A stretch of DNA of 64,000 bases from an uncultured Prevotellaceae bacterium (GCA_900543815.1 UQST01000012.1:1-64000); one strand, 5' to 3'; shown: positions 52,140-62,053, counted from the stretch's first letter. Translations and numbers: made by a program. Notes: a model not told the origin generated them from the sequence alone.

Positions 52140-53555
52140 TTAGAAGCCGAAGTAGCGCTTGGCGTTGTGGTAGCAGATGTCGGCTATCATCTGTCGGATG
52201 AAGGGCATCTCGCTTTCGGGCAGCAGTCCAGCCTCCACATCGCGGCCAACCATACGGCACAGGCAGCGGCGGAAGTACTCATGGCGGGGGTAGGAGAGGA
52301 ACGAGCGGCTGTCGGTCAGCATGCCCACAAAGCGGCAGAGCAGCCCTTGCAGCGAGAGGGCATTCATCTGGCGCTCCATTCCATCAAGCTGGTCGTTGAA
52401 CCACCAGCCGCTTCCAAACTGGATCTTGCCTGGCTTGGGTCCCTGCTGGAAGTTGCCTGTCATGGTGGCAAGCATCTCGTTGTCAGAGGGATTGATGCAG
52501 TATAGGATGGTTTGTGCAAGCAGGTTCTCGCTGTCGAGAGCGTCCAAGAAACGAGTCATTGAGGCTGATGTATCCTGTGTGCCAATGCTGTCGTAGCCTG
52601 TGTCTGGTCCCAACTGCCGGAACATGCGGCTGTTATTGTTGCGCATGGGACCGTAGTGGAACTGCTGTGTCCAACCGCTGCGGGCATCCATCCGGGCCAG
52701 TTCGAGCAGCAGGGCAGTATTGAACTGTTCGCTTTCCTCTGCGCTCACCTGCTTGCCGCTGAGGGCTTTCTGCAGGATGGCATCGGCCTGGGTGTCGCTG
52801 CATGGCATCCATGGGAAGCGGCTGATGCCGTGGTCGGAGAGGCTGCAACCTTGCTGTGCAAAGAAATCATGCCTCTTCTGCAGAGCATCGATGAGCGACC
52901 GGTAGTCCTTTATATCCGTGTCGGCTGCTTCGCCCAGGCGCTTGAGGTAGGCCGGATATTGCTCAGGCTGGTCGATGGCCAATGCCTTGTCTGGCCGCCA
53001 GGCGGGCAGTACCTTTACCTCGAAACCGCTCTCCCTGATGCTCCGATGATGCTCCAGTGTGTCGGCGGGGTCGTCTGTGGTGCACACCACTTCCACGTTG
53101 TAGTGCTTCATCAGTCCTCTGGCCGAGAACTCCGGGCGGGCCAGCATCTCGTTGCATCGCTCATAGATGCTCCGGGCAGTGGCAGGCTTGAGGATATCCT
53201 GTATGCCAAAGGCGGTGCGCAACTCCAGGTGCGTCCAGTGATAGAGCGGATTGCGCATGCAGTAGGGCATCGTTTCGGCCCATTTCTCAAACTTCTCCCA
53301 GTCGGAAGCATCGCCCGTGATGAAGCGCTCGTCCACACCATTGGCACGCAGCGCACGCCACTTGTAGTGGTCGCCGCCCAGCCATAGTTCGGTGATGCTA
53401 CGGAACTTGTGGTCCTCGGCTATCTCCTTGGGATTGAGGTGACAATGATAGTCGATGATAGGCAGAGAGGCTGCCTCCTCGTGATAGAGCACCTTGGCGG
53501 TGTCTGTGTCGAGCAGGAAGTCCTTGTCCATAAAGGGTTTTATGTGTGTGTGCAT
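52140..53555 (-). CDS. uxaC: Glucuronate isomerase
   Basis: Isomerises D-glucuronate to D-fructuronate and D-galacturonate to D-tagaturonate. A 471-residue amidohydrolase-fold enzyme with IDYHCHLNPKEIAED (metal-binding HxH) near residue 35, CTTDDPADTLEHH, and the late GSGWWFNDQLDGMERQ and GMLTDSRSF motifs, as in the UxaC family. Last gene of the hexuronate operon exuT-uxuA-SDR-uxaC; 27 bases follow the SDR gene. The ATG eight codons in (53531) is a possible alternative start. Confidence 0.96.
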   Translation of the reverse strand: MHTHIKPFMDKDFLLDTDTAKVLYHEEAASLPIIDYHCHLNPKEIAEDHKFRSITELWLGGDHYKWRALRANGVDERFITGDASDWEKFEKWAETMPYCMRNPLYHWTHLELRTAFGIQDILKPATARSIYERCNEMLARPEFSARGLMKHYNVEVVCTTDDPADTLEHHRSIRESGFEVKVLPAWRPDKALAIDQPEQYPAYLKRLGEAADTDIKDYRSLIDALQKRHDFFAQQGCSLSDHGISRFPWMPCSDTQADAILQKALSGKQVSAEESEQFNTALLLELARMDARSGWTQQFHYGPMRNNNSRMFRQLGPDTGYDSIGTQDTSASMTRFLDALDSENLLAQTILYCINPSDNEMLATMTGNFQQGPKPGKIQFGSGWWFNDQLDGMERQMNALSLQGLLCRFVGMLTDSRSFLSYPRHEYFRRCLCRMVGRDVEAGLLPESEMPFIRQMIADICYHNAKRYFGF

Positions 53556-53582
53556 CTTTCTCTTGTTTTATGGTAAGAATAA

Positions 53583-54392
53583 TCAGATGGCAAAGACATT
53601 GAATCCTCCGTCCACCACAGCCACTGTGCCTGTGACGAAGGCTGACGCTTCGCTGATGAGGTACTGTATTGTGCCGCACAGCTCTTCGGGCTTGCCGAAG
53701 CGCTTGAAGGGGGTCTGACGGATGATGTCGTTGCCTCGCTCGGTGAGTTCACCATCGGGTGTGGTGAGCAGCGAGCGGTTCTGGTCGGTGAGGAAGAAGC
53801 CCGGAGCAATGGCGTTGACACGTATGCAGGGGCTGAACTTGCTGGCTACCTCGTTGGCCAGGAAGGCTGTGAGGTTGCTGATACCGGCCTTGGCGGCTGC
53901 ATAACCCATCACTCGCGACAGGGGACGGAATGCTGCCATGCTGCTGAAGTTCACTATGCTGCCGTGCCCAGCCTCTGTCATGGGCTTGAGGAAAGCCTGT
54001 GTGGGGATGAGGGTACCCGTGAGGTTGACGTTGAGCACGCGCTGAAACTCCTCCACCTGCACGTCGAAGAGGGTCTTTCCAGGCGGAATGGTTGCCCCTG
54101 GCATGTTGCCTCCTGCGGCATTGAGCAATGCATCTACGCGCCCATAGAGGCGTACCACCTCATCGCGCACCTGGTTGACAGCCTCGATGTCGGTCACATC
54201 GCACACCATGAAAGTGGCGTGCCCACTCTGCTTACGGATGTCTTCGGCCAACTCTTCGCCTACGTCCTTTCTGCGTCCCAGCAGAACAACCTTGGCACCT
54301 TCGCGTGCCAGATGTGAGCCAATGGCACGTCCCAACACGCCTGTACCGCCAGTGATGACCACCACTTGGTCCTTAATATCAAACAGTGACAT
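53583..54392 (-). CDS. SDR-family D-mannonate oxidoreductase (fructuronate reductase)
   Basis: A 269-residue short-chain dehydrogenase: nucleotide loop TGGTGVLGRAIG, NAAGG, catalytic Ser (NFSSMAAF), Tyr-x3-Lys (GYAAAK) and the C-terminal VTGTVAVVDGGF. Its position between uxuA and uxaC and the lack of a classical UxuB indicate that it catalyses the fructuronate-mannonate step, as SDR enzymes are thought to do in other Bacteroidetes. The Arg in LLGRRKD after the second strand suggests NADP(H) preference, but this is inference. Confidence 0.87.
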   Translation of the reverse strand: MSLFDIKDQVVVITGGTGVLGRAIGSHLAREGAKVVLLGRRKDVGEELAEDIRKQSGHATFMVCDVTDIEAVNQVRDEVVRLYGRVDALLNAAGGNMPGATIPPGKTLFDVQVEEFQRVLNVNLTGTLIPTQAFLKPMTEAGHGSIVNFSSMAAFRPLSRVMGYAAAKAGISNLTAFLANEVASKFSPCIRVNAIAPGFFLTDQNRSLLTTPDGELTERGNDIIRQTPFKRFGKPEELCGTIQYLISEASAFVTGTVAVVDGGFNVFAI

Positions 54393-54485
54393 ATACTTAT
54401 CCTCCTCTGTCTTTATGTTGTTTGTTCTATGTTATTTGTCCTCTCTTGCTTCCTGTGGGAGCTGCTTATGCCCACGCGGGTGCGA

Positions 54486-55673
54486 TCACCCCTTGGGGGC
54501 AATACCCAGTTCGTCATCCACAGTGGCCATGATGCCCTCCACCAGGCCCAGTGCAAGCATGCGGCCATGGAAGCTGTAGCCTGCATTGTAGCCCATCTTC
54601 TCGTCGCCCAGCATCAGTGGAGCATGATCCACACGCATTGGCAGACCGGGATTGATGCTCTGGAAGATGCGCACCAGCTCTATGATATGTGCTCTGCCAC
54701 CCAGATGGCTTGCCTCCTTGAAGTCCCCTCCGGGCAATACATTGGTGCTGCGCAGATGCACGAAGTGGGTTCTCCCGGCATACTTTCTGGCCAGCGCAGG
54801 CACATCATTGTGCGCTCCGGCGCTGAGCGAGCCGGCACAGAAGGTGAGTCCGTTGTGCTTGTCGGGCACAGCATTGAGCATCCACTCGATATCCAGGTCG
54901 CATGATACGATGCGCGGAAGCCCCAGAATCTGCAATGGCGGGTCGTCGGGATGCACGCACATGTTCATCTCCCAGCGGTTGCAGACGGGCATGATGGCCT
55001 CGAGGAAATACTTCATGTTTGCGCGCAACTGCTCTTTGTCGATACCGTCATAGAGTGCCAGGAGCGAGCGGAATATCTCCACCGGCCGTTCATCATGCTC
55101 TGTGATGTTGCCGTTGACGAACCCCTGTGTCTTCACGATGATGTTCTCCACCAGCCTGTGTTCGTCTTCGGCGGTGAAGTGATGGCTCATGCGCTCCACT
55201 TCCTCCAGCGTCTCGGCTGTGTAGTCGGCCTCTGCACCCTTGCGCTTGAGTATCTTGCAGTCGAAATATGCAAACTCTGCATGGCTGAAATAGAGGCTTG
55301 AGGTGCCGTCGCCATTGGGGTGGGTGAGGTCGGTGCGAGCCCAATCGAGCACGGGCATAAAGTTGTAGCAGATAGTGTGCACACCCTCCCGGCCCAGATT
55401 TTCCAGGCTTATGATGTACTTCTCTATCAGCTCATCGCGGTCCTTACCCCCGTACTTGATGCTTTCGCATACGGGCAGACTCTCCACCACACTCCATCTC
55501 ATGTGGTGCTGTTCGATATATTCCCGCATGGAGCGGATGTCTTCACGGCTCCACACTTCGCCGTTGGGGATGTGGTGCAGCGCGGTCACTATACCCTCCA
55601 CACCTATCTGCCGGAGCATGTCCAGCGTAATCTTGTCCTGACGGCCAAACCACCGCCATGTCTTTTCAAGCAT
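54486..55673 (-). CDS. uxuA: Mannonate dehydratase
   Basis: Converts D-mannonate to 2-keto-3-deoxygluconate. About 395 residues from MLEKTWRWFG, the canonical N-terminus, so 55673 is chosen over the open frame's 55757. Characteristic segments are GVEGIVTALHHIPNGEVW, CYNFMPVLDWARTDL, MCVHPDDPP (metal-binding His) and CAGSLSAGAHND, with the late MRVDHAPLMLGDE. The product would need KDG kinase and aldolase, which are elsewhere. Middle gene of the hexuronate operon. Confidence 0.96.
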   Translation of the reverse strand: MLEKTWRWFGRQDKITLDMLRQIGVEGIVTALHHIPNGEVWSREDIRSMREYIEQHHMRWSVVESLPVCESIKYGGKDRDELIEKYIISLENLGREGVHTICYNFMPVLDWARTDLTHPNGDGTSSLYFSHAEFAYFDCKILKRKGAEADYTAETLEEVERMSHHFTAEDEHRLVENIIVKTQGFVNGNITEHDERPVEIFRSLLALYDGIDKEQLRANMKYFLEAIMPVCNRWEMNMCVHPDDPPLQILGLPRIVSCDLDIEWMLNAVPDKHNGLTFCAGSLSAGAHNDVPALARKYAGRTHFVHLRSTNVLPGGDFKEASHLGGRAHIIELVRIFQSINPGLPMRVDHAPLMLGDEKMGYNAGYSFHGRMLALGLVEGIMATVDDELGIAPKG

Positions 55674-55775
55674 CAGTCTTCCTGTTATGAATGTTGAACT
55701 ATAAGTGTAGGATTGCACTCCTTCTGCCCGGGATATGGGCTTCGGAGCAGATTCCATTGTCTCTGATTTACTTGC

Positions 55776-57251
55776 TTACTTTATTTTCACCGGTTTGTAA
55801 TGCGGCACCAGAGTCTTCAGGATGCACCATCCTGCCAGGTAGGCAAGCGCACAATAGATGAAGATGATGAAGTAGCCGGCGGGTTTTCCCTCGAAGCCCA
55901 GGAACGTCATGTTGGTTTCGGCGGCGTAGTCAAAGAGGTGGCCGCTTATCTTGTTGATGGCGTACGAACTGATGCCACCAGCCATGCCGTTGATGCCGGT
56001 CATGGTGCCCACGGCTTTGCGCGGGAACAAGTCGCTGGCCACAGAGAACAGATTGGCTGACCAAGCCTGATGCGAGGCACCTGCCAGACCAATCAGTATG
56101 ACAGGGAACCAGTAGCTGATGGTGCCCAGAGGCTGTGCAAAGAGGGTGAGCAAGGGCAGAAGGGTGAAGGCGAACATGGCCTTCAGGCGGGCATCATAGG
56201 CATTGAGACCCGTGCGCTGCATGATGATGGTGGGCAGCTTGCCGCCGTAGAGCGAAAGCATGGTGATGGCATAGAGCACGAAGATGAGCATCATGGCCGT
56301 CGGGTTGTCGGACTTCAGGTGATAGACATCGCTTATGTAGGCGGGAGTCCAGAAGAGGAAGAACCACCACACACCGTCGGTCACCATCTTGGCCAGGAAG
56401 ATGGCCCATGCCTGAGGCAGGCGCAGGAAGTGGCTCAAGGGGATGCTCTGCTCCTCCTCCTGGCTGCTGCCGGCAGCGGGAGTGTTCTTTGGTTCGGCCT
56501 CCACACCCTGCTGGATGTATTCGAGTTCTGCCTTGTTGACGTGCTTGCAGTCTTCTGGACGGCGGTAGATCCACAGCCAGAGTCCCAACCACACGAAGCC
56601 CAGTGCGCCGATGATGATGAAAGCCATCTCCCATCCGCCGCCTATGCCCATCTCCTTGAACCAATGGGCCAGCAGGGGTATGCTGAGTGGTGCGATGAGT
56701 GCACCCACGGTGGAACCGCTGTTGAAGATGCTGGTGCTGAATGCACGGTCTTTTGCAGGGAAGTATTCTGCGGTCACCTTGATGGCAGCAGGGAAGTTGC
56801 CGCTCTCGCCCACAGCCAGTACGATGCGTGCTATGATGAAGAACCATGCGCTCACGCTGGCTATGCTCACGGCCAGCGCACCTGTTGCATTGAAGAGGTC
56901 TTCACGTCCGCCCAGGTCGAGCCAACCGATAGTGGCCAGTCCGCAAACGGCATGCAGGCAGGCACCCAACGACCATATGCCGATGGCCCACAGGTAACCC
57001 CGGCGTGTGCCAATCCAGTCCATGAAGCGACCACTGAGCAAGTTGGCCACCGCATAGACCAATGAGAAGATGGCAGCAACATTGCCGTACGTGCTGTCGG
57101 TCCAGTGGAACTCGGGTGCGATGAAGTCCTTCCAGGTGAGCGAGAGCACTTGGCGGTCCATGTAATTGATAGTTGTGGCCATGAAGAGCATGGCGCAAAT
57201 GACCCACCTGTAGTTGGTCATCTTCGGCGATGTGGAGTTGTTTGTAGCCAT
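55776..57251 (-). CDS. exuT: Hexuronate MFS transporter (ACS family)
   Basis: A 491-residue inner-membrane permease with about 12 helices, resembling the anion:cation symporter branch of the major facilitator superfamily (YRWVICAMLFMATTINYMDRQVLSL at the start, then GRFMDWIGTRRGY and GESGNFPAAIKVTAEYFP). It starts the transcript of three hexuronate catabolic genes, so glucuronate or galacturonate is the likely substrate. A charged cytoplasmic loop (about 245-275) separates the two halves. The symbol is given by context and family rather than one-to-one orthology. Confidence 0.9.
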   Translation of the reverse strand: MATNNSTSPKMTNYRWVICAMLFMATTINYMDRQVLSLTWKDFIAPEFHWTDSTYGNVAAIFSLVYAVANLLSGRFMDWIGTRRGYLWAIGIWSLGACLHAVCGLATIGWLDLGGREDLFNATGALAVSIASVSAWFFIIARIVLAVGESGNFPAAIKVTAEYFPAKDRAFSTSIFNSGSTVGALIAPLSIPLLAHWFKEMGIGGGWEMAFIIIGALGFVWLGLWLWIYRRPEDCKHVNKAELEYIQQGVEAEPKNTPAAGSSQEEEQSIPLSHFLRLPQAWAIFLAKMVTDGVWWFFLFWTPAYISDVYHLKSDNPTAMMLIFVLYAITMLSLYGGKLPTIIMQRTGLNAYDARLKAMFAFTLLPLLTLFAQPLGTISYWFPVILIGLAGASHQAWSANLFSVASDLFPRKAVGTMTGINGMAGGISSYAINKISGHLFDYAAETNMTFLGFEGKPAGYFIIFIYCALAYLAGWCILKTLVPHYKPVKIK

Positions 57252-57333
57252 TTCTGCTTTTTGTTGCTGTTTTTGTTGTGCCCTGCCAGTGTTTATTGTG
57301 CACTTACAAGGCGGTCAGAGCCTATTCTCAATG

Positions 57334-57341
57334 CAAATTTA
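57334..57341 (-). promoter_or_regulatory. Putative -7 box of the hexuronate operon
   Basis: Minus-strand TAAATTTG, about 83 bases before the exuT ATG; no standard -33 element, which may mean an activator is needed. Confidence 0.5.
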
Positions 57342-57647
57342 ATAAAATTCGCGGTACGAGGGCACTCGCTTTGCATAAAAAAGATACTTGCTGGTATTAT
57401 TTTTGCTCTTTGCTGCGCAGATTAAGTTGGAATGCTGGGTTTTGGAGGAAAAAGAGCCCCTGGACGGGAGCTGGTGGACTGAGATATGACGGGATACATG
57501 GAACGCGGCGTTGGTTAGACGCCTTCTGCCGATGAAGGAGCTTCCCTGCAGATTGCCCAATGTCCTCTGCATACCGGCTTTTCACTCCCTTGGATTACTC
57601 ATGCGTCTCTCTCTTCTCCTTATATAATATATGCGCGCGCGATGTGG

Positions 57648-57694
57648 CAAAGAAAAGGACCGCACTGCGAGGTTTGTTTCGCGATGCGGTCCTT
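57648..57694 (-). terminator. Rho-independent terminator after the tricorn-like protease
   Basis: Minus-strand stem AAGGACCGCA / TGCGGTCCTT with an internal TCGCG/CGCAG partial pairing, followed by TTTTCTTT, 15 bases past the stop. Confidence 0.85.
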
Positions 57695-57708
57695 GGTGCT
57701 ATAGCGGG

Positions 57709-60700
57709 TTATTTGTTCAGCATGAGTTTCACTGCCTGCTCTATCTGAGTGTCCTTGCCATTGATAAGGTCAGTGGGGGAAAGGTAGCACTCGATGTCGG
57801 GCTCCAGCTGTTGGTTCTCCAGGAACTGGTCTCTGTTGTCGAGCGAACCAACCTGCGGGATGCCGAACACGTAGCTGCCCACGGTCTCCCACCACACAGC
57901 GGTCATAGTGCCAGGCACAGGAGCGCCCACCAGTTTGCCTATTCCCAACTCGTGGTAGAGCCATGGAGTGCCGTGTGCATTGGAGTAGTTGTCCTCACAG
58001 ATAAGCATGCACGAGGGTTTCACCCAGCGGTTGAACGGGTCGTCACCGATGTGCTGTCCACGTGGCATATAGCGTACACTGCGCTTGCCGGACAGCAGTT
58101 CGCACACATCATTGTGCAGCCATCCGCCTCCGTTGTGGCGTGTATCCACGATGGCAGCATCCTTCTGGCGGTTCTTGTCGCTGAGAAGGGTGCGGTACAG
58201 CTCATGGAAACTCTCGCCGTTCATCGCTTCGATGTGCACGTAGGCCAGCTTGCCGCCCGACAGACTATCTACCAACTGTGTGTTGCGACGCACCCAGCGG
58301 CGGTAGAGCAGACCATTCTGTGCACCCGACGAGATGGGTCGCATGAGTATGTCTTCCTTTATGCCCTTCACGGTGAGCCTTGTGAGCACACCGGCCTTGC
58401 CTGCCAGCAGGGGCCAGAAGTCGGTGCCGGCCTCGATGGTCTTGCCGTCGATGGCAGTGATGATGGCACCTGGCTTGATGCGTGAATGGGTGTCCAATGG
58501 ACCTCCAGGCAGAGTCTCTGCCAGCCGGATGCCTGCTCCCTGGTAAGTTTCATCTATCAGCGCTCCCAGTTCGGCTGTAGAGAGCGCGCTGTTGTAGGCA
58601 CGATAGCGGCAGCCCGTATGCGATACATTCAGTTCGCCCAGCAGTTCGCTGGCCAGGATGCTGAAGTCATATCCGTTGTTGATATGCGGCAGGAACTTCT
58701 TATACACGCTGTAGAGCGAATCCCATGGAGCGCCGTTCATGCCAGGATCATAGAGTTTCTCCTTGGTCTGCTTCCAGATATGCTCATAGAGGCAAGCCTG
58801 CTCCTCCTGCGTGCGATATGAGGCGAAAGTCTCGAAGGGAACGTTCTTGATGGCCGATGTGGCAAGCTCCAGACGCTGGATGGTGCCGCCTCCGCCAGTG
58901 AAGAAGCAGTATTTCAAGTCCTTGTCAGGACGCAGCGAACCCGCGCTGATGTTCTGGAGCTTGAGTTCCGTGCGCTCTTCCTTGAAGTCGCGTACCCACA
59001 GAGCCATGTTGCCATTGTATGGCGCGATGAAATAGAGCTTGGTGCCCTTGCTGTCCATGATGGCATCTCCCAGGTTGGTAGAGGTGGGAGTGAGGCGGAT
59101 GGTGCGTGTTTCGAGGTTGTCGAGGTCGAACTGCAAATCCTTCACTTCCTGCTTGGTGCTGTCCTTCTTGCTCTTCTTGTTGTCGGAGGATGCCTCCAGC
59201 AGCGCCACATCTTCCTTTGACAAGCGGAACTCATCATAGGCGGCAGCATCGAAGAACATCACATACTCGTCTCGCTCAGAGCCCCACGAACCGTGAGCAC
59301 GGTAGCCGGCACGGTCGCTCTGGAATATCATGGCACGTCCGCCCATTACCCAGCGTGGGCTGCTGTCTGAGTATCCGCTCTGGGTCAAGTTGATTGGCTC
59401 GCCCTTGCCATCGGCTCTCAGCAGGGCGATGTCACCTATGCACCAGCCTGCAGTGCCGTTGTAGTTGGCCAGCAACCATTTTCCGTCGGGGCTCCATGTG
59501 AAGTACTGGTCGCCGTCGCTATAGCTGTAGGTGTATTTGCCATCCATCACAGTGTGTGCGTTGCCGTTCTTCACGTTCATCACCTTGATGGTTGTGCGGT
59601 TCTCCAGATAGGCTATCTGCTTGCCGTCGGGGCTGTATGAAGGCTGGAAGGAGGTGGTCTTTCCGTCTGTCAGACGACGCTCCACCGTCTGGGTGCAGTA
59701 GGCAAAGGATTTCTCCTTGTCGTCCTTTATCTCACATTCATAGATGCCCCAAACGCCATCACGCTCAGAGTCGTAGGCCACTGCTTTGCCGTCGGGACGG
59801 AAAGTCACAGTGCGCTCACGCTCGGGGGTGTCGGTCAGCTGGCGAGTGGTCTTGTTATCCACATCGGTCACATATACGTCGCCATTGAGGATAAAGGCCA
59901 CTTGCTTGCCGTCGGGCGATACGCTCACCGATGAAGCTCCCTGCCTTACCTTGCTCCGGCGCATGGGTTCGGCCTGCTTGTCACTGATGATGGAAACCTC
60001 CACGCGATGTGGTTCGCTTCCGGGTGTGAGGGTGTAGATGCTTCCGTCAAAGGAGAAGCAGAGAGTTCCCTGATTGGATGCAGAGAGATAGCGCACGGGT
60101 GAACCATGGAAATGAGTGAGCTGCTTGCGGCTGCCATTGTCTGTGCGGAGTGCCACATTGAGTGTTCCGTCCTCCTCGTCAATGCAGTAGAAGCCCTCGC
60201 CTGTGGGGTTCCACAGAGGATCGCGCACCTCTACGTGCGTGGTAGTGAGCTGCTTGTACTGTCCGTCCTTCACGCTCCATACGTCGCGTGTGATGCTGCT
60301 CGTGTGGTGTTTGCGCCATGTATCCTCATATCCCTTTACATTATTATATATAATAGAGCCGTCTTTGCCCACGCACAGATTGTCCATCGGCAGGGCAGAA
60401 TAGAGGGTCTGACGGCCACCGGAGATGCTTACACGGTACATCTTCTTGTATGTTCCGCCCGGGAAAATAATCTCTGAGGAGGTGGGATGGCCGGTTCGGC
60501 TGAACAGGATGGTGCTGTCATCGAGCCATCCAGCCACTGTCTCGGCGGCACTGTGGCTGGTCAACCGCTGTGCCGGACCGCCTTCTGCCGGCATTACATA
60601 CACATCCATACTGCCCGCACGGTCGCTGCTGAAGGCGATATGTTTGCCGTCGGGACTCCAGAAGGGAGCGGTGTCGTAGGCAGGATTGGTGGTCAACTGA

Positions 60701-60888
60701 CGTGCCGCACCACTTTCGGCGGGTACGGAATAGATGTCGCCCATATAAGAGAAGGCAATCTGCTTGCCGTCGGGACTGATTCTGACAGGACGCAACCAGA
60801 GAGGCGCATCGCCTGCCAAACAGTGCAGCGAGCCTGCAGAAAGAAGCAGCGCTGCGGAAAAGAACTTTGCTAAGAGTGATTTATGCAT
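57709..60888 (-). CDS. Exported tricorn-like S41 serine protease
   Basis: A 1,059-residue periplasmic protease: signal peptide (1-25); WD40-like/TolB-type beta-propeller repeats (about 30-560; SPDGKQIAFSY, SPDGKHIAFSSDR, SPDGKQVAFI); a core domain with NVSHTGCRYR, matching the tricorn Ser-His pair; a PDZ domain (about 765-840; GGPLDTHSRIKPGAIITAIDGK); and the S41 domain with nucleophile Ser969 (CEDNYSNAHG) and a late Glu in FLENQQ. It would degrade peptides to short products. Its ATG is two bases after the stop of the Ca/Na antiporter gene, indicating co-transcription. Confidence 0.91.
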   Translation of the reverse strand: MHKSLLAKFFSAALLLSAGSLHCLAGDAPLWLRPVRISPDGKQIAFSYMGDIYSVPAESGAARQLTTNPAYDTAPFWSPDGKHIAFSSDRAGSMDVYVMPAEGGPAQRLTSHSAAETVAGWLDDSTILFSRTGHPTSSEIIFPGGTYKKMYRVSISGGRQTLYSALPMDNLCVGKDGSIIYNNVKGYEDTWRKHHTSSITRDVWSVKDGQYKQLTTTHVEVRDPLWNPTGEGFYCIDEEDGTLNVALRTDNGSRKQLTHFHGSPVRYLSASNQGTLCFSFDGSIYTLTPGSEPHRVEVSIISDKQAEPMRRSKVRQGASSVSVSPDGKQVAFILNGDVYVTDVDNKTTRQLTDTPERERTVTFRPDGKAVAYDSERDGVWGIYECEIKDDKEKSFAYCTQTVERRLTDGKTTSFQPSYSPDGKQIAYLENRTTIKVMNVKNGNAHTVMDGKYTYSYSDGDQYFTWSPDGKWLLANYNGTAGWCIGDIALLRADGKGEPINLTQSGYSDSSPRWVMGGRAMIFQSDRAGYRAHGSWGSERDEYVMFFDAAAYDEFRLSKEDVALLEASSDNKKSKKDSTKQEVKDLQFDLDNLETRTIRLTPTSTNLGDAIMDSKGTKLYFIAPYNGNMALWVRDFKEERTELKLQNISAGSLRPDKDLKYCFFTGGGGTIQRLELATSAIKNVPFETFASYRTQEEQACLYEHIWKQTKEKLYDPGMNGAPWDSLYSVYKKFLPHINNGYDFSILASELLGELNVSHTGCRYRAYNSALSTAELGALIDETYQGAGIRLAETLPGGPLDTHSRIKPGAIITAIDGKTIEAGTDFWPLLAGKAGVLTRLTVKGIKEDILMRPISSGAQNGLLYRRWVRRNTQLVDSLSGGKLAYVHIEAMNGESFHELYRTLLSDKNRQKDAAIVDTRHNGGGWLHNDVCELLSGKRSVRYMPRGQHIGDDPFNRWVKPSCMLICEDNYSNAHGTPWLYHELGIGKLVGAPVPGTMTAVWWETVGSYVFGIPQVGSLDNRDQFLENQQLEPDIECYLSPTDLINGKDTQIEQAVKLMLNK

Positions 60889-60890
60889 GC

Positions 60891-61826
60891 TTACTTACAT
60901 AAGAGATTTATCATGTAAAGGAGGTAGCAGAGCAGCAGGAAACAACCTTCCCACTTCTCTATTTTGCCTCGGGTGAAGGATACTATCCACACGATGATAC
61001 CGCTTCCAACCAGAGCTATCCAGTCGGTGAGGGCAATGTTCTCCACCTGCATGGGACGGATGAGTGTGCACAAGCCCAGGATGCCTGCGATGTTGAACAC
61101 GTTGCTGCCTATTACGTTGCCCACAGCAAGGCCTTCACGCCCCTTGCGGGCCGCTACCATACTGGTGGCCAATTCGGGCAGACTGGTTCCGCCTGCCAAT
61201 ATCGTCAGACCTATCACGCTCTCGCTCACACCCCAGTGACGTGCCATGGATGCTCCCTCACTGACCATCAGGCGCGCTCCAATGACCAGAGCCGCCATGC
61301 CGATGATTATCTGGAAGGCAAGAACCAGGTATGAGGCAGTCTTCTCGACCTCCTTCTCTTTCTCTGCCTTCCTGTTCTTCCGGGCCAGATAGAAGGTGTA
61401 GTAGATGTAGATGGCAAAGAAAACCAGGAATATCAGCGCATCGCTGCGGCTGATGGTGCTGTCAAAGAAGACCAGCCCGAAGAGCATCAATGAAACCAAT
61501 ATTGTGATTGGCATATCCCTGTAGAGCAATGCCTTGTCAACAGCCAGTGGCAGCACCAGTGCCGAAGCACCCAGAATGACCAGACTATTGAAGATGTTGC
61601 TGCCGATGATGTTGCCTGTGCTCATGTCGGCACTTCCCTGCAAGGTGCTGAGCAGACTTACCATAAACTCGGGGAGGCTGGTTCCCGCCGCCACGATGGT
61701 AAGTCCGATGACCAGTTCGCTCACGTGCCATTTGCGGGCCAAGCCCGATGCGCCGTCCGTAAAACGGTCGGCTCCCCACAGGACCAGCACTATGCCGACC
61801 AGCAGGAGGATAATTTCGAGTACCAT
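60891..61826 (-). CDS. Calcium/sodium antiporter (CaCA family, YrbG-like)
   Basis: A 311-residue inner-membrane exchanger with ten helices arranged as two homologous halves, each with the signature alpha repeat: GTSLPEFMVSLLSTLQG...GNIIGSNIFN and GGTSLPELATSMVAARKG...GNVIGSNVFN. The acidic residues in the two GTSLPE motifs are the ion-binding sites. The start at 61826 (MVLEIILLL) is used because the open frame's first 59 codons cover a promoter. Tightly linked to the tricorn-like protease. Confidence 0.92.
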   Translation of the reverse strand: MVLEIILLLVGIVLVLWGADRFTDGASGLARKWHVSELVIGLTIVAAGTSLPEFMVSLLSTLQGSADMSTGNIIGSNIFNSLVILGASALVLPLAVDKALLYRDMPITILVSLMLFGLVFFDSTISRSDALIFLVFFAIYIYYTFYLARKNRKAEKEKEVEKTASYLVLAFQIIIGMAALVIGARLMVSEGASMARHWGVSESVIGLTILAGGTSLPELATSMVAARKGREGLAVGNVIGSNVFNIAGILGLCTLIRPMQVENIALTDWIALVGSGIIVWIVSFTRGKIEKWEGCFLLLCYLLYMINLLCK

Positions 61827-61863
61827 ATAAATATAAATAATGTGTAAAAACGGAATATATCTG

Positions 61864-61871
61864 CAAAAGTA
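61864..61871 (-). promoter_or_regulatory. Putative -7 box of the antiporter-protease unit
   Basis: Minus-strand TACTTTTG about 40 bases before the antiporter ATG. Confidence 0.5.
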
Positions 61872-61953
61872 CGGCTTTCTGCTCAATGCCTTCTCTCGTG
61901 TAAGCAAAAACGTTAAAAAACGCAGTGGATTTGCATCTTTATTCCAAAACGGG

Positions 61954-61983
61954 TTGCAATCTGATAAATACTTTGTATATTTG
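61954..61983 (+). promoter_or_regulatory. Promoter of the secreted TPR protein gene
   Basis: -33 TTG at 61954-61956, 19-base spacer, -7 TATATTTG at 61976-61983; predicts a leader of about 65 bases. Confidence 0.78.
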
Positions 61984-62053
61984 CATCGAAATTGCGTAAG
62001 CATACCAAAGGATACAATATCACGACAGAAAAAAGTATAATCACAACAGACTT

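Larger units (their letters stand above)
57252..57708. other. 457-bp gap upstream of the hexuronate operon
   Basis: Contains the exuT -7 box (57334-57341) and the terminator of the tricorn-like gene (57648-57694). The rest shows no gene, regulator or clear operator palindrome. Confidence 0.6.
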
